A stretch of DNA of 64,000 nt from Burkholderiales bacterium. Lineage in GTDB: Bacteria > Pseudomonadota > Gammaproteobacteria > Burkholderiales > WYBJ01. The notes under the pieces were generated by a model. It did not search any database. It was not told the DNA's origin and worked only from the letters and a program-made list of their open reading frames with translations. Both the position numbers and the translations under genes were made by a program. Numbering within the stretch: position 1 is the first letter of the stretch; each line of letters begins with the position of its first letter. The stretch is from NCBI GenBank assembly GCA_020848435.1, contig JADLAC010000010.1, forward strand, positions 1 through 64,000, read 5' to 3'. Positions 53,283-61,699 of this stretch are shown here, piece by piece.

Positions 53283-53918
53283 ATGGACGCCGTTCATGAT
53301 CATGGCGCGATTGCGCGCCTGCGTGCCGAGGCGCAGCGCTGCAAGGCCTGCCCGTTATGGCGCTACGCCACCCAGACGGTGTTCGGCGAAGGCAGCGCAT
53401 CCGCGCCGGTCATGCTGGTCGGGGAGCAGCCGGGCAACGAGGAGGATCGCCAAGGTCATCCCTTCGTCGGTCCGGCGGGGTTGCTGCTCGCTCGCGCGCT
53501 CGAGGACGCCGGCATATCACGCGACGCTGTCTACGTGACCAACGCCGTCAAGCATTTCAAGTGGGAGCCCCGCGGCAAGCGGCGCATTCATAAGACTCCC
53601 GCGCAGCGCGAGATCGACGCCTGCAATCGCTGGTTGAACGCCGAAATCGATTCGGTCCGCCCGCGGATGATCGTCTGCCTTGGCGCCACCGCGGGCCGCG
53701 CCGTGCTGGGCTACTCGATTCGTATAGGCAGCCTGCGTGGCGTGCTCCATGCCGCAGCCGAACGCCCGGCCCAGCAGGTCGCGGTAACCTACCACCCGGC
53801 GTACGTGCTGCGCCAGCGCGATCAGGAGCGCTTCGCTGCGGCTTACGGCGAGTTGGTGGCCGACCTGCGCGGCGTGGCGCACGCGTTGCACGAGAGCGCC
53901 GAGCTGGCGCTGCGCTGA
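53283..53918 (+). CDS. udgX: UdgX-type uracil-DNA glycosylase
   Basis: A 211-residue protein of the Fe-S uracil-DNA glycosylase family. Motif A is VGEQPGNEEDRQGHPFVGPAG (about 46-66), motif B is HPAYVLR (about 171-177). The UdgX-specific loop KRRIH lies at 99-103; in characterised UdgX its histidine forms a covalent bond with the uracil-containing site. Cys20, Cys23, Cys114 and Cys132 are plausible [4Fe-4S] ligands. No clear Shine-Dalgarno sequence precedes the ATG at 53283. Its stop directly abuts a truncated DUF2269 gene in the same frame, suggesting that udgX arrived by recombination. Confidence 0.9.
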   Translation: MDAVHDHGAIARLRAEAQRCKACPLWRYATQTVFGEGSASAPVMLVGEQPGNEEDRQGHPFVGPAGLLLARALEDAGISRDAVYVTNAVKHFKWEPRGKRRIHKTPAQREIDACNRWLNAEIDSVRPRMIVCLGATAGRAVLGYSIRIGSLRGVLHAAAERPAQQVAVTYHPAYVLRQRDQERFAAAYGELVADLRGVAHALHESAELALR

Positions 53919-54173
53919 CACTACGCGCGGCGGCCTGCGCCTGCGCCCTGGATCCTGTGGTCGATCGCGCTGTATGGCGTGGCGATGCTGTACTGGCTGC
54001 CGGTGGTCTGGCTGCAAGTGCGTATGGCGCGGATGGCCGAGGATGCCGTGCGCGGCGGGCAGAGCTTGCCGGCGCGGTTCTGGTGCTTCCACCGGATCTG
54101 GACTGCGCTCGGCGTTCCCGCCTTTGCCGGCGTCATCGCGATCCTCTATCTCATGGTCGTAAGACCGGCGTGA
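53919..54173 (+). pseudogene. 5'-truncated DUF2269 membrane protein gene
   Basis: After the udgX stop the same frame continues with PAPWILWSIALYGVAMLYWLP, then VVWLQVRMARMAED...LPARFWCFHRIWTALGVPAFAGVIAILYLMVVRP. This is the C-terminal half of a DUF2269 integral membrane protein, normally about 150 residues with four membrane helices. The first two helices are missing. A GTG at 53979 could still start a 64-residue two-helix peptide, so translation is possible, but the gene is broken relative to its family. Confidence 0.72.
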
Positions 54174-54263
54174 CGGTTCCTGGCGTTGCGCGTCATGCGG
54201 CGGGCATCGCGCTTGCATGCACTCGCGCGCACTTCATATCGCTAACACCAGAGGACAGCCGCC

Positions 54264-54752
54264 ATGCCGAGAACAGCCACCCGTTCGTCCAAGACCCGCT
54301 CCCGCGCCAGCCGCGCCCCGAACGCCATCGACATGCTGACCGACGACCACGCCAAGGTCCGCAAGATGTTCAAGCAGTTCGAGAAGATGCAGGAAGGCGA
54401 GGAGCGTGAGAAGGCCGAGCTGGTGCAGCAGATCTGCATGGAGCTCAGCGTGCACGCGCAGGTCGAGGAAGAGATCTTCTACCCGGCTGCGCGCGATGCG
54501 ATCGAGGAACACGATATCCTGGACGAGGCCGAAGTCGAGCACGCCTGCGCCAAGGATCTGATCGCGCAGCTCGAAGGCATGCAACCCGGCGACGAGCTGT
54601 ACGACGCCAAGGTGACGGTGCTGGGTGAATACGTCGATCACCACATAAAGGAAGAAGAAAAGCAGCTTTTTCCCAAGGTGAAGAAGGCGCGCCTGGACCT
54701 CGAAGAGCTGGCCGAACAGATCGAGGCACGCAAGGGCGAGTTGATGCACTAG
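54264..54752 (+). CDS. Hemerythrin HHE-domain protein
   Basis: A 162-residue four-helix protein with a basic, serine/arginine-rich N-terminal tail. Likely iron ligands in order: His29 (TDDHAKV), His64 and Glu68 (VHAQVEEEIFYPA), His93 (EHACAKD), and the His126/His127 with Glu131 region (YVDHHIKEEEKQLFP). Such proteins bind O2 or NO at a di-iron centre and are linked to oxidative and nitrosative stress. GAGGA lies upstream of the ATG. It is followed 24 bases later by the isochorismatase-like gene. Confidence 0.92.
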   Translation: MPRTATRSSKTRSRASRAPNAIDMLTDDHAKVRKMFKQFEKMQEGEEREKAELVQQICMELSVHAQVEEEIFYPAARDAIEEHDILDEAEVEHACAKDLIAQLEGMQPGDELYDAKVTVLGEYVDHHIKEEEKQLFPKVKKARLDLEELAEQIEARKGELMH

Positions 54753-54776
54753 CGCGTCTGGCGGGCTCGAAGCGCG

Positions 54777-55400
54777 GTGGCTGTCGGTGCGGCTCTGCTA
54801 CTGGTCGATTTCATCAATCCGATGGACTTCGACGGCGGCGAGCGTCTGGCGCTGCGCGCCATCCGCGCGGCGCGCCAGACGGCGCGACTCAAGCGCCGCG
54901 CGCGCGCCGAGCGCGTACCGGTCGTCTATGTCAACGACAACTTCGGCGACTGGAGCGCCAACTTCGAAGCCGTGCTGCGCCAGTGCGAGGCGTCGGCGCG
55001 CGGGCGGCCGCTGGTGCAACTGCTGTGTCCGGATCGCGGCGATCTGTCGATCCTGAAACCGCGCCACTCGGCCTTCTACGGCACACCGCTTGAGTTCCTG
55101 CTCGACGAGCTGCGTGTCGACAGCCTGATTCTCGCCGGGGTGCAGGCGCATATCTGCATTCTCTTCACGGCCCACGATGCGTTTCTTCGCCGCTATCGAT
55201 TATGGGTGCCGGCGGATTGCGTCGCCTCCGAAACCGCCGCCGGCGAGCATGCCGCATTGGCGCACCTCGCCGAGGTGGCCGATGCCGATGTGCGCCCGGC
55301 AGCACGCGCGGAGGCGCCGCTGGCGAAATGCTTCGCTGCGAAGAAGCCGGCCAGGGCCGCCCGCGGACAGCGCAGCGCTGTCCAGGGCGCACGGGCCTGA
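54777..55400 (+). CDS. Isochorismatase-like cysteine hydrolase
   Basis: A 207-residue protein with the isochorismatase/nicotinamidase fold. The catalytic triad is plausible as Asp11 (LLLVDFINPMDF), Lys94 (ILKPRHSAF) and Cys127 (GVQAHICILFTAHDAF). The substrate is unknown; these enzymes hydrolyse amide or ether bonds of small molecules. The start is GTG at 54777. The C-terminal 25 residues are basic and look poorly conserved. It lies between the hemerythrin gene and the GT4 gene and may be co-transcribed with them. Confidence 0.85.
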   Translation: MAVGAALLLVDFINPMDFDGGERLALRAIRAARQTARLKRRARAERVPVVYVNDNFGDWSANFEAVLRQCEASARGRPLVQLLCPDRGDLSILKPRHSAFYGTPLEFLLDELRVDSLILAGVQAHICILFTAHDAFLRRYRLWVPADCVASETAAGEHAALAHLAEVADADVRPAARAEAPLAKCFAAKKPARAARGQRSAVQGARA

Positions 55401-55445
55401 AGATCGCGCACCGGCATCCTCCCGACCGGCACGACCTACGCTGCA

Positions 55446-56489
55446 ATGAAGATCGCCCAAGTCGCTCCTCTGTTCGAAAGTGTCCCGCCCTCCGGCTACG
55501 GCGGGACCGAGCGCGTGGTCAGCTACTTGACCGAGGCGCTGGTGGCGATGGGACACGATGTGACGCTGTACGCGAGCGGCGACTCGCGCACCAAGGCGCG
55601 GCTCGTGGCGGCCGCACCGCGCGGCTTGCGCTTGGATCCGTCCGGTCCCGATTGGATCGTCATGCATACGCTCCTGGTCGACCGGGTAGTGCGCGACGCG
55701 CCCGGCTACGACATCGTCCACTTTCACATCGACACCTTGCCGCTCCCGCTCGCGCGCTACTGCGCGCGGCCCTGCCTGACGACCTTGCACGGGCGGCTCG
55801 ACCATCCGGACGTGGCACGGCTGTACGAGCGTTTCCCTGAGCATCCGCTCGTCTCGATTTCCGCTGCCCAGCGCCGGCCGCTGGCGCGAGCGAACTGGCT
55901 CGGCACTATTCACCACGGCTTGCCGGAAGACCTCTATTCCTTTCACCCTCGGCCGGCCGACTATTTCGCCTTCGTCGGCCGCATCTCGCCGGAGAAGCGT
56001 CTCGATCGCGCCATCGAGATCGCGCTCGCGTGCTCGACGCGATTACGCATCGCGGCCAAGGTGGATCCGTACGATCGCGAGTACTACCGACGCGTCATCG
56101 AGCACCGGCTCGACCATCCCTTGATCGAATTCGTGGGCGAGATCGGCGAGCACGAGAAGAACGACTTCATCGGCAATGCGCGGGCACTGCTGTTCCCAAT
56201 CGACTGGCCGGAGCCCTTCGGCATCGTGATGATCGAGGCGTTCGCGTGCGGCACGCCGGTGATCGCTTACGGCCACGGATCGGTACCGGAAGTCGTGGTC
56301 GACGGTGTGACCGGTTACGTGGTCGGCGATCAAGACGAGGCGATCGCAGCGGCCAAGCGAATCGACCGGATCGACCGGCGCGCGTGCCGGGAGGAGTTCG
56401 AGCGGCGCTTCACCGCGTGCGTGATGGCGCAAGGCTATGTCGCGGCCTACGCCCAGCTCATGAAGCGGCCGCTGTCGCTGTCGGCCTGA
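55446..56489 (+). CDS. GT4-family glycosyltransferase
   Basis: A 347-residue GT-B fold glycosyltransferase. The N-terminal part has KIAQVAPLFESVPPSGYGGTERVVSYL and GHDVTLYASGDS; the C-terminal donor-binding domain has FVGRISPEKRLDRAIEIA and the E-x7-E motif region EPFGIVMIEAFACGTPVIA. Donor and acceptor cannot be read from sequence. It is 10 bases upstream of the amylo-alpha-1,6-glucosidase gene, so a role in alpha-glucan or oligosaccharide formation is plausible. It could be a user of the ADP-glucose made by GlgC, but this is inference. Confidence 0.88.
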   Translation: MKIAQVAPLFESVPPSGYGGTERVVSYLTEALVAMGHDVTLYASGDSRTKARLVAAAPRGLRLDPSGPDWIVMHTLLVDRVVRDAPGYDIVHFHIDTLPLPLARYCARPCLTTLHGRLDHPDVARLYERFPEHPLVSISAAQRRPLARANWLGTIHHGLPEDLYSFHPRPADYFAFVGRISPEKRLDRAIEIALACSTRLRIAAKVDPYDREYYRRVIEHRLDHPLIEFVGEIGEHEKNDFIGNARALLFPIDWPEPFGIVMIEAFACGTPVIAYGHGSVPEVVVDGVTGYVVGDQDEAIAAAKRIDRIDRRACREEFERRFTACVMAQGYVAAYAQLMKRPLSLSA

Positions 56490-56499
56490 GAGGCCACCC

Positions 56500-58713
56500 A
56501 TGGCGGAACGAATCCAGATCGGCGACCAGTGGTATGTCGCGGCGACTTCGGCGCGATCCGAGGAAAATCCCAAGGTGCTCAAGCACGATCGCACATTCGT
56601 CCTGTTCGATCGTTTCGGCGACATCCAGGCGCTCGCGCCCGGCGAGCAAGGGCTTTATCACGACGATACGCGCTTCCTGTCGCACCAGGCACTGACGCTC
56701 GACGGCGCGCGTCCGCTGCATCTCGGCGCGAGCACCAAGGAAGACAACAGCTTGCTCGTGATCGAACTCATGAACCCTGACCTCGGTATCGATTTGCCCG
56801 CGCCCGCGCTCATCGCCGTACCGAAGGGCACGCTGCACCTGTTTCGCGCCAAGCTGCTGTGGCAGGGCCGCTGCTACGAGCATCTCCGTCTCACCAACCA
56901 CGGCCGCGATGCGGTCGGCGTGACACTCGGGTTGAGCTTCGAGGCCGATTTCGTCGATCTGTTCGAGGTGCGCGGGATGAAGCGCCCGCAGCGCGGCGAG
57001 CGCCTGGAGGCGATCGTCGGCCAGGCCGAAGTCACCTTGCCCTACCGCGGGCGCGACGGCTGCCTGCGCCGCACGCGCGTTTGCTTCGATCCGCAACCCG
57101 CGACGCTCACCTCCGGCCAGGCAACGTTCCTGCTCGAGCTTGCTCCGGCGCAGGAGTGCCACCTGTATTGCACGGTCGTGTGCGAGTACGCGGATGGGGC
57201 GCAGCGCGCGGCGGGCGGCGATGCGTGCGCGGTTGCGCCTCGCTTGCACTACGAGCGCGCACTGCGGCGCAACAACACGGCCCGCGGAACGGCGTCGAAC
57301 GGGCATTGCGCGCTCACCACCTCGAATCCCCTGGTGAACTTGTGGCTCGATCGCTCGGCGTCCGATCTGGCCATGCTGATGACCGATCTGCCCACGGGGC
57401 CGTACCCTTACGCCGGCGTCCCCTGGTATGCCACGACCTTCGGCCGCGACGGCTTGATCACCGCCCGCGAGTGCCTGTGGCGAGATGCCGCGATCGCCCG
57501 CGGAGTGCTCGCATTTCTGGCGTCGACGCAGGCGCAGGTGGAAGACCCGGCCCAGGACGCCGAGCCCGGAAAGATTCTGCACGAAGCGCGCCGCAGCGAA
57601 ATGGCGCGCACGGGCGAGATTCCCTTCGGCCGCTACTACGGCACGGTGGACGCGACGCCGCTGTTCGTAGCCCTCGCCGGCGCGTACTACCGCCGTACTG
57701 CCGACGCCGACTTCATTCGCGCCATCTGGCCCAATGTATTGCACGCGCTCGCATGGATCGACGGCGCCGGCGATTGCGATGGCGACGGCTTCGTCGAATA
57801 CGCCCGGCGCAGCGACCAGGGTCTGGTGCAGCAGGGTTGGAAGGATTCGCAGGACTCGGTATTCCATGGCGACGGCGAGCTGGCGCAGCCGCCGATCGCC
57901 CTGTGCGAAGTCCAGGCCTACGTGTACGAGGCGAAGCTGATGGCGGCCGATCTCGCCCTTGTGCTCGACGACCAGGTCTTGGCGCAGCGCTTGTTCACGC
58001 AGGCGGCGGACCTGAAGCGCCGCTTCGCCGAGGCATTCTGGTGCGACGACCTGGGCATGTACGCGCTCGCGCTCGACGGGCGCAAGCGCCCTTGCAGGGT
58101 CGCATCGTCCAACGCCGGGCATGCGCTCTGGACCGGGATCGCATCCCAGGAGCACGCGCAGCGACTGGTCGACGGGCGGTTGTTCGGTCCGGAGTTCTAC
58201 AGCGGCTGGGGCATCCGCACGATCGCCAGCGGGCAGGCGCGTTACAACCCGATGTCGTATCACAACGGCTCGGTCTGGCCGCACGACAACGCGCTGATCG
58301 CCATCGGCTTGGCGCGCTACGGCTATACCGACAAGGCGTTGCGCATCTTCTCCGGGCTGTTCGATGCGAGCCTGTGCTTCGACCAGCATCGATTGCCCGA
58401 GCTGTTCTGCGGATTCGCTCGGCGCACGGGAGAAGGTCCTACGCTCTACCCGGTCGCATGTTCGCCTCAAGCGTGGGCGGCCGCCGCGGTGTTCGGCTTG
58501 CTCCAGGCCTGCCTCGGACTGGACTTGAATGCCGAGAAGCAGGAGATCGCGTTGCATGCGCCGCGCTTGCCGACCTTCGTCGATTGGCTAGAGATCAGGC
58601 GCCTTCGCGTGGGCAAGGGCGAAGTCGATCTGCTGGTAAAGCGTTACGAGAACAACGTCGGCCTCGAGGTGACGCGCAAGCAGGGCGAGGTCGGCGTGCG
58701 TGTGGAAATTTGA
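56500..58713 (+). CDS. Amylo-alpha-1,6-glucosidase / bacterial glycogen debranching protein
   Basis: A 737-residue protein. The N-terminal GDE_N-type beta-sandwich (about 20-215) has VLKHDRTFVLFDRFGDIQALAPGEQGLYHDDTRFLS. The C-terminal (alpha/alpha)6 catalytic domain (about 285-700) has GVPWYATTFGRDGLITARECLW, GEIPFGRYYGTVDATPLFV, GWKDSQDSVFHGDG and NGSVWPHDNALIAIG. This family is annotated as amylo-alpha-1,6-glucosidase acting on branched glucans. It is the window's second clear debranching-type enzyme next to GlgX. It follows the GT4 gene by 10 bases and forms a pair with it. Confidence 0.9.
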   Translation: MAERIQIGDQWYVAATSARSEENPKVLKHDRTFVLFDRFGDIQALAPGEQGLYHDDTRFLSHQALTLDGARPLHLGASTKEDNSLLVIELMNPDLGIDLPAPALIAVPKGTLHLFRAKLLWQGRCYEHLRLTNHGRDAVGVTLGLSFEADFVDLFEVRGMKRPQRGERLEAIVGQAEVTLPYRGRDGCLRRTRVCFDPQPATLTSGQATFLLELAPAQECHLYCTVVCEYADGAQRAAGGDACAVAPRLHYERALRRNNTARGTASNGHCALTTSNPLVNLWLDRSASDLAMLMTDLPTGPYPYAGVPWYATTFGRDGLITARECLWRDAAIARGVLAFLASTQAQVEDPAQDAEPGKILHEARRSEMARTGEIPFGRYYGTVDATPLFVALAGAYYRRTADADFIRAIWPNVLHALAWIDGAGDCDGDGFVEYARRSDQGLVQQGWKDSQDSVFHGDGELAQPPIALCEVQAYVYEAKLMAADLALVLDDQVLAQRLFTQAADLKRRFAEAFWCDDLGMYALALDGRKRPCRVASSNAGHALWTGIASQEHAQRLVDGRLFGPEFYSGWGIRTIASGQARYNPMSYHNGSVWPHDNALIAIGLARYGYTDKALRIFSGLFDASLCFDQHRLPELFCGFARRTGEGPTLYPVACSPQAWAAAAVFGLLQACLGLDLNAEKQEIALHAPRLPTFVDWLEIRRLRVGKGEVDLLVKRYENNVGLEVTRKQGEVGVRVEI

Positions 58714-58799
58714 GCCCGCCCCTGCCGGCGGCGCGCGATCTCACGGGAACTCGCCGTGCGGCTGCGTTCACGTGATTCGATCAACCACGGAGGTGTGCA

Positions 58800-59207
58800 A
58801 TGAACGTGCGTGAAGTCATGACCCCGAAAGTCGCATTGACCTCGCCCGAGGACAGCGTGCAGCGCGCGGCCGAGCTGATGCTGGACATGGATGTGGGCAG
58901 TCTCCCGGTCGGGGAAGACGACCGCCTGGTCGGCATGGTCACCGATCGCGACATCGCCGTGCGCGCGGTCGCGCAGGGCAAGCCGCCGAGCTGCCGCGTG
59001 CGCGAAATCATGACCCCCGATGTCGACTACGTGTACGAGGACGATTCGCTGGAGGAGGCCGCGCGTACCATGAGCGAGCTGCAGGTGCGCCGCCTGCCGG
59101 TGGTGAATCGCGACAAGCGCCTGGTCGGCATCGTCGCGCTGGGCGACTTGGCCTTGAGCAAGCAGGACAGCGCGGCGGATGCACTCGCCGGCATCTCGCA
59201 ACCGTGA
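58800..59207 (+). CDS. CBS-pair domain protein
   Basis: A 135-residue protein made of two CBS motifs: residues about 1-57 (VREVMTPKVALTSPEDSVQRAAELM...DRLVGMVTDRDIAVRAVAQ) and 65-125 (VREIMTPDVDYVYEDDSLEEAARTM...KRLVGIVALGDLALSK). Such pairs bind adenine nucleotides and act as energy or redox sensors, often in hypoxia- or stress-induced regulons. GGAGGTG precedes the ATG. It is probably a single-gene transcript ended by the palindrome at 59215-59238. Confidence 0.92.
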   Translation: MNVREVMTPKVALTSPEDSVQRAAELMLDMDVGSLPVGEDDRLVGMVTDRDIAVRAVAQGKPPSCRVREIMTPDVDYVYEDDSLEEAARTMSELQVRRLPVVNRDKRLVGIVALGDLALSKQDSAADALAGISQP

Positions 59208-59214
59208 CTGCCGC

Positions 59215-59238
59215 GGGTCCGGCCGCGCGGCCGGACCC
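59215..59238. terminator. 24-bp perfect palindrome after the CBS gene
   Basis: GGGTCCGGCC (59215-59224), GCGC, GGCCGGACCC (59229-59238). It starts eight bases after the CBS gene stop and forms a very stable hairpin without a T-run. It may also terminate transcription from the other strand, where the zinc-ADH remnant ends. Confidence 0.6.
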
Positions 59239-59246
59239 AAGGTCGC

Positions 59247-59342
59247 TCAAGGCCGCAGCACGACCTTGATGCAGTCGTCCTGCTTGCGCATGAAGGTGGT
59301 ATAGCCCTCCGGCGCTTCGTCGAGGCTCATGCGGTGCGGCAC
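59247..59342 (-). pseudogene. C-terminal remnant of a zinc-dependent alcohol/formaldehyde dehydrogenase
   Basis: The minus-strand reading VPHRMSLDEAPEGYTTFMRK followed by QDDCIKVVLRP and a stop matches the extreme C-terminus of threonine-dehydrogenase-like and glutathione-independent formaldehyde dehydrogenases. Upstream of about 59342 the family match ends abruptly and nothing else of the roughly 390-residue protein remains. It is a deletion remnant. Confidence 0.72.
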
Positions 59343-59628
59343 TGCACCTTGGGGTGAGGTCTTGCACGTTGCGGCTCTCCCCGCGGTCCGGTGTTGCAAC
59401 CTGCAAAACATCGTGACACGCAGCCGAGCTTGAATCTTCCTTCTTGTATCTTTTTCCGCTGGGCAAGGAGAGAAGCGAGGCGCAGTCGGCTGCTTCTGCA
59501 AACAGCGGGTAACGGGCAGGAGCGCACGGACGATTCCAGGCAGGAACGCGCGTTGCGATACAGGCAGCATTCCGGCCTCGCGCTGCTCTCGGGCCAAGAG
59601 CCGGCCGGCACGTTACGAGGAAGCGACC

Positions 59629-59832
59629 ATGCGATCCGACAGCATCACTCTTTTCATCACCGGCGCGATCGGCGCCGTGCTCGGCTTCGCGGCGTTGCTT
59701 GCCGGTGTGCAAGGCGTGGGCGCGATACTGTGTGGCCTGGTATTCGCCATCGCCGCACTCTGCCTCCTGACCGGCTGGCGCTTCTGGTGCGGCAGCCCAC
59801 TCACGCGTTACGACGAAGGCCGGCGCCTGTAA
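59629..59832 (+). CDS. Small two-helix membrane protein
   Basis: A 67-residue protein with two hydrophobic helices, about 6-28 (ITLFITGAIGAVLGFAALLAG) and 30-50 (GAILCGLVFAIAALCLLTGW), then a polar tail ending TRYDEGRRL. GAGGAAG precedes the ATG. I do not recognise a named family. It belongs to the run of small stress-type genes in this region. The 286 bases upstream (59343-59628) are AT-richer than the surroundings, but show no clear promoter. Confidence 0.65.
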   Translation: MRSDSITLFITGAIGAVLGFAALLAGVQGVGAILCGLVFAIAALCLLTGWRFWCGSPLTRYDEGRRL

Positions 59833-59920
59833 CGCCAGGGCTCACGCGCGCTGCGACACTCAACACCCATCCGGCCGCGACTCGGCTTGCGAGCGCGGCG
59901 GGCGGCATCGATTTCCCTGA

Positions 59921-60433
59921 TCAAGAATGGCCCGGCCGTACCGTGGGACGGCGCCGCGCCGTCGCGTTGTGCAACGAGCTCTCGGCGTTCAGTCCCGCAT
60001 CGTCATGGATACCCACGGCGTGACGGACTACCAGCTCGCCGCCGAGCCACGCGGTCACCAGCGCAAGGCCGACGCCGGCGAACGATAATGCCAGCGCGAG
60101 CCCCGGCACTGCCGCGGGCGGCTCCGCGCGCAGCAACCAGCTGGCCGCGAACAGCACCACCAGGATCAAGTTGCCGCCGCCGTGCATCGCGCCGATGCGC
60201 TTCGCGCGGGTCCCCGCGGGTAGCTTGAGCCAATCCAGGAAGCCGAAGGGTGCGGCCAGCAGGCCTCCGAGCAGGCCTGCTGCCAGCGTCCAGTAGGCGA
60301 CCGTCGTGAACTCGGCGTTGCGCGTGAACAGGTAGACGATATCGAATACCACCGAGGCTCCGAGCAAGCCCAGCGGAAACACGACCAGCATTTGATGCAC
60401 GGGATGACCCAGCAAAGTGACTCGACCTTCCAT
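59921..60433 (-). CDS. DUF2231 family membrane protein
   Basis: A 170-residue inner-membrane protein with four hydrophobic helices. It has the family N-terminus VTLLGHPVHQMLVVFPLGLLGASVVFD and the C-terminal motif LVTAWLGGELVVRHAVGIHD. These conserved histidines may bind haem or metal, but the function is unknown. The ATG at 60433 is preceded by AAAGGATG. The upstream frame (to 60778) is not DUF2231-like. A 16-base palindrome CCCGCGCCGGCGCGGG lies upstream at 60470-60485. Confidence 0.85.
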   Translation of the reverse strand: MEGRVTLLGHPVHQMLVVFPLGLLGASVVFDIVYLFTRNAEFTTVAYWTLAAGLLGGLLAAPFGFLDWLKLPAGTRAKRIGAMHGGGNLILVVLFAASWLLRAEPPAAVPGLALALSFAGVGLALVTAWLGGELVVRHAVGIHDDAGLNAESSLHNATARRRPTVRPGHS

Positions 60434-60850
60434 GATCACATCCTTTCGCGGCCATGAGTTGGCGACTAGCCCGCGCCGGCGCGGGGCCGGCGAAGTGAGC
60501 GAGCGCCGCATTATCCATACCCGCAAGAGCGTGCTGTCGCATCGAATACCGCCAGGCGCCGCGCTTTGTCGGTACGCGCTCAGTGCCGTGTTCCGGCGCG
60601 CGGACATGGCGCCCGATTCTGCCGCCGGCGCGGATCGGGAAGCCTTCAGCGGGGCGCTCGAGGCGTACGCGCCAGGCCGCTCGCCGAATGTCGCCCCAGT
60701 GCCATCCGTAACGCATTCGCCAGTGACGAGCGCAGCCACCGGCCCGAGGCGCCGGCAGCGACGTCGCAACCGAAGCAATCGGGCCGGGACGGAAGGCCGA
60801 CATCAGCGCTTCCGCCCGGCCCGCGGGGTGACGCGTAGAACGGTCGAATG
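60434..60850. other. Intergenic region (417 bp)
   Basis: No gene is recognised. It holds the promoter side of the DUF2231 gene, including the 16-base palindrome at 60470-60485, and the 3' side of the peptidoglycan-binding gene ending at 60851. Nothing else was supported. Confidence 0.5.
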
Positions 60851-61393
60851 CTACTTGCCCGATCCGGAGCCGTCGGTGGCGCCGCGGGCGGGGCTGCTCG
60901 GGGAGCTGCTGCTGCCGCTGCCGGCGCTCGACGAACCCGTGGCGCTGCCGCCGGAGCCGCCCGTGGTCGAGCCGGATGCCCCGGCGCTGCCGGCGGCGCT
61001 ACCGGAAGTCCCCGACGAGGTTCCGCCTGCCATGCTGCCCGAAGTCGTACCCGATCCCATGCCGGAGGCACTGGCGTGCACGCCGAGCGAGTCCATCGTA
61101 CGTTGATCCATGCCGCTCGCGCCGGTGAGATTCTGCGAGCGCTGGTACTTGCTCAACGCGGCGCGCGTGCGCGGTCCCACGATGCCGTCGACCGGGCCGG
61201 GGCTGAAGCCCTTGTCGGCGAGCGCCTGCTGCACTTGACGCACGGTGTCCGTGCTCATCGACGCGCCGCTCATGTCGCCGCGTTGCATCGACGCGCTCGG
61301 CGTGGTGGACGTATAGCCGGCCGCCCAGGCCGACGCCGACGCAAGCGCCATGCAACAAAGCGCCGCCGCGATCGGGGTTCGATTGAGTTTCAT
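60851..61393 (-). CDS. Exported peptidoglycan-binding domain protein
   Basis: A 180-residue protein with a signal peptide (about 1-25, ending ASAWAA). A PG_binding_1 domain follows at about 48-105: VRQVQQALADKGFSPGPVDGIVGPRTRAALSKYQRSQNL. The C-terminal 70 residues are almost only glycine, serine, alanine and threonine, a flexible low-complexity tail. Exported proteins with this domain bind cell-wall peptides. AAAGGAG eight bases before the ATG gives a strong start. The repetitive tail explains the long shadow frames on the other strand. Confidence 0.87.
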   Translation of the reverse strand: MKLNRTPIAAALCCMALASASAWAAGYTSTTPSASMQRGDMSGASMSTDTVRQVQQALADKGFSPGPVDGIVGPRTRAALSKYQRSQNLTGASGMDQRTMDSLGVHASASGMGSGTTSGSMAGGTSSGTSGSAAGSAGASGSTTGGSGGSATGSSSAGSGSSSSPSSPARGATDGSGSGK

Positions 61394-61498
61394 CTCGCTA
61401 CTCCTTTGGATACGATGAGGTTCAGTCGAAGGCGGCGCCGTGTGCGCACCGACTCCCGCCGTGCCACTGCAAGCCGCATTCCCGCCATGCGCGGGCGA

Positions 61499-61699
61499 TC
61501 AAGGGAACGTGCCCCGCTTATGCCGCTTCATGTCCGTGGTGAAGTGGTCCTGGGTGACACCGAGCTCCTGCTGGTTGTCATGATGCTGGGCGCTGCCGGG
61601 TTCGGCGCGATGCGCCTTGTCGGGCTGAGGCGGCGGTGGCGCTTCGCCGGGCTGCTGGTCGCCGCTCTTGATCCGCGTGCTGCTGTTCGCGTCCTTCAC
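61499..61699 (-). CDS. Small hydrophilic hypothetical protein
   Basis: A 66-residue polar protein starting GTG at 61699 (VKDANSSTRIKSGDQQPGE). It has a proline run APPPPQPDKAH, and ends ELGVTQDHFTTDMKRHKRGTFP. GAGGA lies eight bases upstream of the GTG. Composition suggests an intrinsically disordered protein of the type found in stress regions. No family is recognised. The frame upstream of the GTG is not supported. Confidence 0.55.
   Translation of the reverse strand: MKDANSSTRIKSGDQQPGEAPPPPQPDKAHRAEPGSAQHHDNQQELGVTQDHFTTDMKRHKRGTFP

Noticed and set aside
58765-58800. Possible FNR box before the CBS gene
   Set aside because: Only the half site ATCAA is present (gattcgatcaac); the other half does not match TTGAT.
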